DNA from: an uncultured Clostridia bacterium
GTDB lineage: Bacteria > Bacillota > Clostridia > JAAYHZ01
Assembly (NCBI GenBank): GCA_937894465.1
Contig: CALCRE010000165.1
Span: 1-8,732 of the forward strand
Length of the DNA: 8,732 nt
Direction of reading: 5' to 3'
Shown: positions 5,383 through 8,732 of the stretch, piece after piece
How positions within the stretch are numbered: position 1 is the stretch's first letter
Layout: each line of letters opens with the position of its first letter
The notes under the pieces: model-generated
Told to the model about the DNA's origin: nothing
Databases searched by the model: none
The model's input: the letters and a program-made list of their open reading frames with translations, nothing else
Program-made: the position numbers and the translations under genes

Positions 5383-6438
5383 ATGCTGACTGAAGACATT
5401 AAGAAGGAAATATTATTGCCGGAATTTGTATATGCGGTTGAGGGAATGGAGCTTAACATCTACTTGCACAATTTGTGCCTACCAAGTCCGGATTTGTATT
5501 GTATGGATGTAGCATCCGATCGAGGTGTTCTTATGGAGAAGTACTGGCAGTATGTTCCCGGACAAGAGCGTGAGGCCTTGGCAACTGTTTCACAAATCGG
5601 TTATGATGCAAATATTCTTAACAGTAAGGTATGCAAGGTGTTATCCTGTAGGAAAGCTGATAAACCGCAAAAGAAGATCAAGTGCCTTTTTATCGGTGAC
5701 AGCTTGACGCATGCATCCACATACACTCAACAATTTTTAAATATATGCACACAAACCGGGTTGGATGTGGAACTCATCGGTACTCGCGGATTCAAATACA
5801 ATTATCCGGGGCTACGCGATAATGTTCACGAAGGATATGGCGGATGGTCTCTAAAATCCCATTATGAAAATGGAACCTCACCTTTTGTTTTTGACGGACA
5901 ATTTAATTTTGAAAAATATATGACTACCAATGGATTTGATCAGGTTGATTTTGTTTTCTTCTTTTTAGGACCGAATGATATTGTGTTCATGCAAGATGAT
6001 GATCAAATGGTTGAAAAAGCGGAATATAACTGTGAGACATATAGAAAAATCATTGAAAATATTCACCGGTATGATAAGGGTATTCATATTGGAATTACCA
6101 CTATGTTACCCCCTTCGAGCAGTCAGGATGCATTCGGGTGCAGTTACGGGTCTAAATATCAACGGTATCGTTACATCCGAAACACCCATTACTACAACCT
6201 ATACATGTTAAATACATTTGACAGGAAACAAGTGGACAATGTAGGGGTTGTTCCTTTACATGTGATGTTTGATACCGAGAATAATGTGTCACATGATCAG
6301 CGTAAACCTAATTGCCGATCAAAAGAATCCATTCGTATCCAAAACAATGCCGTGCATCCTATTGATGACGGATATGCCCAGGTAGCAGATGGCTTCTATT
6401 TTTACATCAGGAATATGCTTAGCCAAGGATTAGAATAA
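5383..6438 (+). CDS. SGNH/GDSL-family hydrolase, probable carbohydrate (acetyl)esterase
   Basis: This 351-residue protein starts at ATG 5383 behind a near-perfect GAGGAGG (5371-5377, 5-base spacing). Upstream in-frame codons back to 5236 have no such RBS and cross a terminator and promoter, so they are rejected. Residues 1-95 look like a beta-rich accessory domain seen in two-domain acetylxylan-esterase-type enzymes; the SGNH domain follows. Block I is FIGDSLT (Ser107 nucleophile), an oxyanion glycine lies in GYGGWS (151-156), block III is LGPND (Asn198), and block V is NAVHPIDDGY (His325). The usual block V Asp three residues before His is Asn322 here. There is no signal peptide, so it would act inside the cell, probably removing acetyl or other acyl groups from sugars. 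It has its own promoter and a bidirectional terminator. Arylesterase or lysophospholipase activity cannot be excluded. Confidence 0.88.
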   Translation: MLTEDIKKEILLPEFVYAVEGMELNIYLHNLCLPSPDLYCMDVASDRGVLMEKYWQYVPGQEREALATVSQIGYDANILNSKVCKVLSCRKADKPQKKIKCLFIGDSLTHASTYTQQFLNICTQTGLDVELIGTRGFKYNYPGLRDNVHEGYGGWSLKSHYENGTSPFVFDGQFNFEKYMTTNGFDQVDFVFFFLGPNDIVFMQDDDQMVEKAEYNCETYRKIIENIHRYDKGIHIGITTMLPPSSSQDAFGCSYGSKYQRYRYIRNTHYYNLYMLNTFDRKQVDNVGVVPLHVMFDTENNVSHDQRKPNCRSKESIRIQNNAVHPIDDGYAQVADGFYFYIRNMLSQGLE

Positions 6439-6465
6439 AAAATGATTGAAACTTAAATTGTATTA

Positions 6466-6491
6466 GAAAAGGCTGCCCCGGCAGCCTTTTC
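6466..6491. terminator. Bidirectional terminator between the SGNH and lipoprotein genes
   Basis: GAAAAGGCTGCC (6466-6477) and GGCAGCCTTTTC (6480-6491) form a perfect 12-bp dyad with a tiny central gap, so the real loop is CCCG. The stem's A/T ends give a U tract in both directions. It serves the plus-strand SGNH gene (stop 6438) and the minus-strand lipoprotein gene (stop 6531). Confidence 0.92.
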
Positions 6492-6530
6492 TTCCAACTG
6501 TTTTTGTTCTTTGTGAAATGATATTGATTT

Positions 6531-8399
6531 TTAATATAGTTTACTCTTATCGATTTCAAACAGCTTGAATTCTTCCCTATTAAATATTTTAACGTATTCC
6601 TCCAAACCGGCAGCGTACAGCTGATCGATGTATGTACTCCATTCTGCGTTGATGTTAGCCAGTTCGCCTTGGAAAGCCTTGTTTCTAAAATCATTAGATA
6701 CGGTTAATATATCCGATTGAATTGTATCTCGCAGCTTAATATACTCATCATACATATCGTTGCCCATGAATAGGCGGCTTATCAGTTTGTCGGGTTCTAA
6801 TGTGTAATTCACAAACCAATCATTCTCGATTTGGAATTCACACAAAGTGTAGAAGAATTCACTGACCATGGACCATTTCTTAAAATCGGTCAAGAACTTA
6901 TCTGTTGCGAAAATTGCTTGAATGGCATTGGATGTATATTGTTTCGGAATCTTGGTAATGTCTGTGGCAATAATTGCGCTGTTGTACGGCTCACCGGACC
7001 ATTTGTAATGAACGTTTTCCAGACCATAATAATATCTGTAGAATCCTTCATCGGTAAAGTGAGTGTATCTTAGAAGAGCAAGGCACCGATCCAGTTTTTC
7101 ATCAGTGCAAGATGCACCGAAAGACCAAGTACCCCAAGCACCGTCTCTGAATGGAGTATCCAAATATCGACGATTTCCGCCTTTTCCGTCAGGTCCTACG
7201 ATCACAGGTAAAATCACAAATTGTGCACCCGGATCTTTGGAAAGCAGGCCGTTGGGTACCCAATCCCTAACCCAAGCGGGATAACCGGGATTCATATTGT
7301 ACAGTGCGTCCAATGGAAAGTGCCCGTATGCACCGGTATTGAGGCAACCGTAGAAATTGCCCAGGTAATCATTTGTTTCCGTTACATTTTGCATATAATT
7401 CATGTATCCTTTAGAAAGCATGTCATTGATGAATACTAGGAAGTCTCTCCATCCGGATGTTGCATAAGGCGGTACATAGTTACCACTTGCTTCGTCATAG
7501 TGTAACCATGTTGTGTAATATGAAGTGACTCCGAACATTCCGGTGTAAATATCAGTCCATGTACTTCCGTAGGATGGTCCGGTTAGAGGATACATAGCAC
7601 CAAAGGTGTCATCAACACCGTTTCCGTCAGGGTCGTCTTCGGTGAATGCTCTCATAATATCTGTAAATTCATCAAAGGAAAAGATGTGGTTTGATAGAAA
7701 TATGGTATCTTCTGCGGCTTGCGATAACCCTTCGTAGGACAATTTCACTTCAGTCAGGTCATCAATCCCGTAACCGACATTTTCCAACCAATCTAATCGG
7801 AAGCAATTAACGTGATACCAGTAGTTATTCATGGCATAACAAAAAGATATGCCGTAATATGTATCCGGTTCCTCAGGAATTAGATTAAATTGGAATCCTA
7901 TTGGGTTTGATTCTAGAATACTGTAGTATTCCGGTAACTTGGTTCTGATTTGATCAAGAGTAATGTTTCGAGTTAAGCCTTCGTTATATGCCCTCACAGG
8001 ATCATATCCATTGACATATCCGGTGTCGGCCCAATCACCGGCGGCGGCCATCATAGTGCATTGTTCTGCACTATAGGCATCAATGTTCCAAACCTTCAAG
8101 TCGATGTTGAATTTTTCTTCAAGCTCCTTCTCATCCCAACGCCCTTCTTCATAGTTATCACAGAACCTGGTTAGGTATGTAATTTCCAGATGGTTAGCAA
8201 ATGGATTCACCGGTTCTGTCACAGTAGCTTTGGTCGTGGTTGTTGGCGGATCTGCCTTGGTCGTGGTTTGCGGCTTAGTTGTTGTAACCTGTGTGGTAGT
8301 TGTGATACTAGAATCAACAGGCTGTTGTTCTGAACTTTGCGTGCAGGACACCATTGTGAACAACAAAAGCACTGACAACAATAATGACAACTTTTTCAT
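6531..8399 (-). CDS. Extracellular solute-binding lipoprotein (sugar ABC transporter type)
   Basis: This is a membrane-anchored receptor that would capture an oligosaccharide and deliver it to an ABC permease. The 622-residue product starts at ATG 8399, five bases after AGAGGTG; the frame continues upstream but those codons cross the promoter. The signal peptide MKKLSLLLSVLLLFTMVSC ends in a lipobox with Cys19. Residues 27-66 form a Thr/Pro/Lys linker, then a type-2 periplasmic-binding fold begins (HLEITYLT...). DPDGNGVDDTFG (256-267) is the Asp/Asn-rich, EF-hand-like loop typical of this clostridial/bacillar SBP family. The protein is larger than MalE-type receptors (about 400), as usual for LipO-like members. 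It has its own promoter and terminator, with no permease or ATPase beside it within the window. Ligand specificity cannot be read from sequence; the neighbouring lyase and esterase suggest an acidic glycan. Confidence 0.9.
   Translation of the reverse strand: MKKLSLLLSVLLLFTMVSCTQSSEQQPVDSSITTTTQVTTTKPQTTTKADPPTTTTKATVTEPVNPFANHLEITYLTRFCDNYEEGRWDEKELEEKFNIDLKVWNIDAYSAEQCTMMAAAGDWADTGYVNGYDPVRAYNEGLTRNITLDQIRTKLPEYYSILESNPIGFQFNLIPEEPDTYYGISFCYAMNNYWYHVNCFRLDWLENVGYGIDDLTEVKLSYEGLSQAAEDTIFLSNHIFSFDEFTDIMRAFTEDDPDGNGVDDTFGAMYPLTGPSYGSTWTDIYTGMFGVTSYYTTWLHYDEASGNYVPPYATSGWRDFLVFINDMLSKGYMNYMQNVTETNDYLGNFYGCLNTGAYGHFPLDALYNMNPGYPAWVRDWVPNGLLSKDPGAQFVILPVIVGPDGKGGNRRYLDTPFRDGAWGTWSFGASCTDEKLDRCLALLRYTHFTDEGFYRYYYGLENVHYKWSGEPYNSAIIATDITKIPKQYTSNAIQAIFATDKFLTDFKKWSMVSEFFYTLCEFQIENDWFVNYTLEPDKLISRLFMGNDMYDEYIKLRDTIQSDILTVSNDFRNKAFQGELANINAEWSTYIDQLYAAGLEEYVKIFNREEFKLFEIDKSKLY
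8228..8305 (-). repeat. Thr-rich linker coding repeats in the lipoprotein gene
   Basis: Degenerate ACAAC/ACCAC repeats encode runs TTTT, TTT, TTT and TTTT separated by Lys/Pro/Gln. The 12-mer TTGGTCGTGGTT occurs twice on the plus strand (8230-8241 and 8257-8268), 27 bases apart, so slippage would change the linker by whole codons. Confidence 0.7.
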
Positions 8400-8424
8400 T
8401 TCTACACCTCTCTTGTAAAGTATT

Positions 8425-8458
8425 ATTATAATTATAACATAAATGGAAAATAAGACAA
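8425..8458 (-). promoter_or_regulatory. Promoter of the solute-binding lipoprotein gene
   Basis: On the minus strand TTGTCT (8458-8453), a 16-base spacer and TATAAT (8436-8431); a second TATAAT follows at 8430-8425. The leader is about 25-30 bases and includes the AGAGAGGTG RBS. No clear operator palindrome is seen around it. Confidence 0.6.
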
Positions 8459-8579
8459 TACAAATAATGTAAAATAAATATCCGAAACGGGTATACAATT
8501 CCTTTTGAATAAGAGTGAATATCTTTGAACGATATTACAATAAAATTACACAATAATCTGATTTGCACAATAATGAAGA

Positions 8580-8588
8580 TGATATAAT
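8580..8588 (+). promoter_or_regulatory. Extended -10 promoter pointing out of the window
   Basis: TGATATAAT is a TGn-extended perfect -10 element on the plus strand, 43 bases before a possible ATG at 8632. No well-spaced -35 is seen, as is usual for extended -10 promoters. The remaining spacer 8459-8579 is AT-rich and holds no other feature I can support. Confidence 0.45.
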
Positions 8589-8631
8589 TTCCACATCGAT
8601 ACAAATAATATACTGCTTGGAGATACGGGTT

Positions 8632-8732
8632 ATGAAAACAAAAAATTGTTGCAAAACACAACAATCTCTTATTTTATTCCATATGATTCATTTTCTTAAA
8701 GACATATGCATTTTTATCAGTTGTGAAGAATC
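8632..8732 (+). CDS. Possible start of a divergent gene, 3' end outside window
   Basis: From ATG 8632 the frame stays open to the end of the window (33 codons, beginning MKTKNCCKTQQSLILFHMIH). GGAG at 8619-8622 lies 9 bases before the ATG and an extended -10 lies further upstream. The fragment is too short to assign. It is moderately hydrophobic and Cys-rich, without an evident helix-turn-helix or signal cleavage site. A regulator transcribed away from a solute-binding protein would be a common arrangement, but nothing in these residues shows it. Confidence 0.35.
   Translation, partial: MKTKNCCKTQQSLILFHMIHFLKDICIFISCEE

Noticed and set aside
8314..8664. A 116-codon minus-strand frame over the lipoprotein start and its upstream spacer
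   Set aside because: It overlaps the lipoprotein gene, signal peptide and promoter in another frame; the Ile/Tyr-rich product reflects translated AT-rich spacer and no RBS is seen.
1..8732. Mobile elements, CRISPR arrays, tRNA/rRNA genes, known riboswitches, defence genes
   Set aside because: No transposase or integrase motif, no regularly spaced repeats, no tRNA cloverleaf and no recognisable riboswitch core was found on either strand.

Overview
The window looks like accessory or catabolic chromosome from an AT-rich, low-GC anaerobic Firmicute, probably a gut-type clostridium of the Ruminococcaceae/Oscillospiraceae kind. This is inferred from strong AGGAGG-like ribosome binding sites before nearly every gene, TATAAT-rich spacers, many Rho-independent terminators, and a sugar-binding lipoprotein with a Thr-rich linker. 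No mobile element, CRISPR array, tRNA or rRNA is visible.

Layout from left to right. (1) 1-477 (+) is the C-terminal end of a larger protein cut by the window edge. (2) 478-685 is a convergent spacer with one plus-strand and two minus-strand terminator hairpins. (3) 686-1006 (-) is thioredoxin (trxA). (4) 1179-3789 (-) is a heparinase II/III-type polysaccharide lyase of about 870 residues. It is broken into two reading frames by a single shift at 3013-3032. The site is a short G run, and it also resembles the RF2 recoding signal. (5) 3914-4966 (+) is an APH-type small-molecule kinase, divergent from the lyase. (6) 4967-5382 has no long gene but is dense in signals: a 10-bp perfect inverted repeat, a promoter, a 14-bp LacI-type palindrome at the predicted transcription start, a 44-codon ORF with a good RBS, and a terminator. 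(7) 5383-6438 (+) is an SGNH/GDSL esterase with its own promoter. (8) 6466-6491 is a bidirectional terminator. (9) 6531-8399 (-) is a sugar-ABC-type solute-binding lipoprotein. (10) The right edge holds a divergent promoter and the start of a possible gene running off the window.

A working model, which is inference from gene content only, is uptake and breakdown of an acidic, probably acetylated glycan. The lipoprotein would capture oligosaccharide, the SGNH enzyme would remove acyl groups, the lyase would cut uronate linkages, and the APH-like kinase would phosphorylate a released sugar. None of the three enzymes shows a signal peptide, so they would act in the cytoplasm on imported oligosaccharide. 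No permease, ATPase or other glycosidase lies in the window, so the pathway cannot be closed from this sequence. The enzymes and lipoprotein are separate transcription units rather than one operon. The items most worth checking are the lyase frameshift and the small ORF with its own promoter, operator and terminator.
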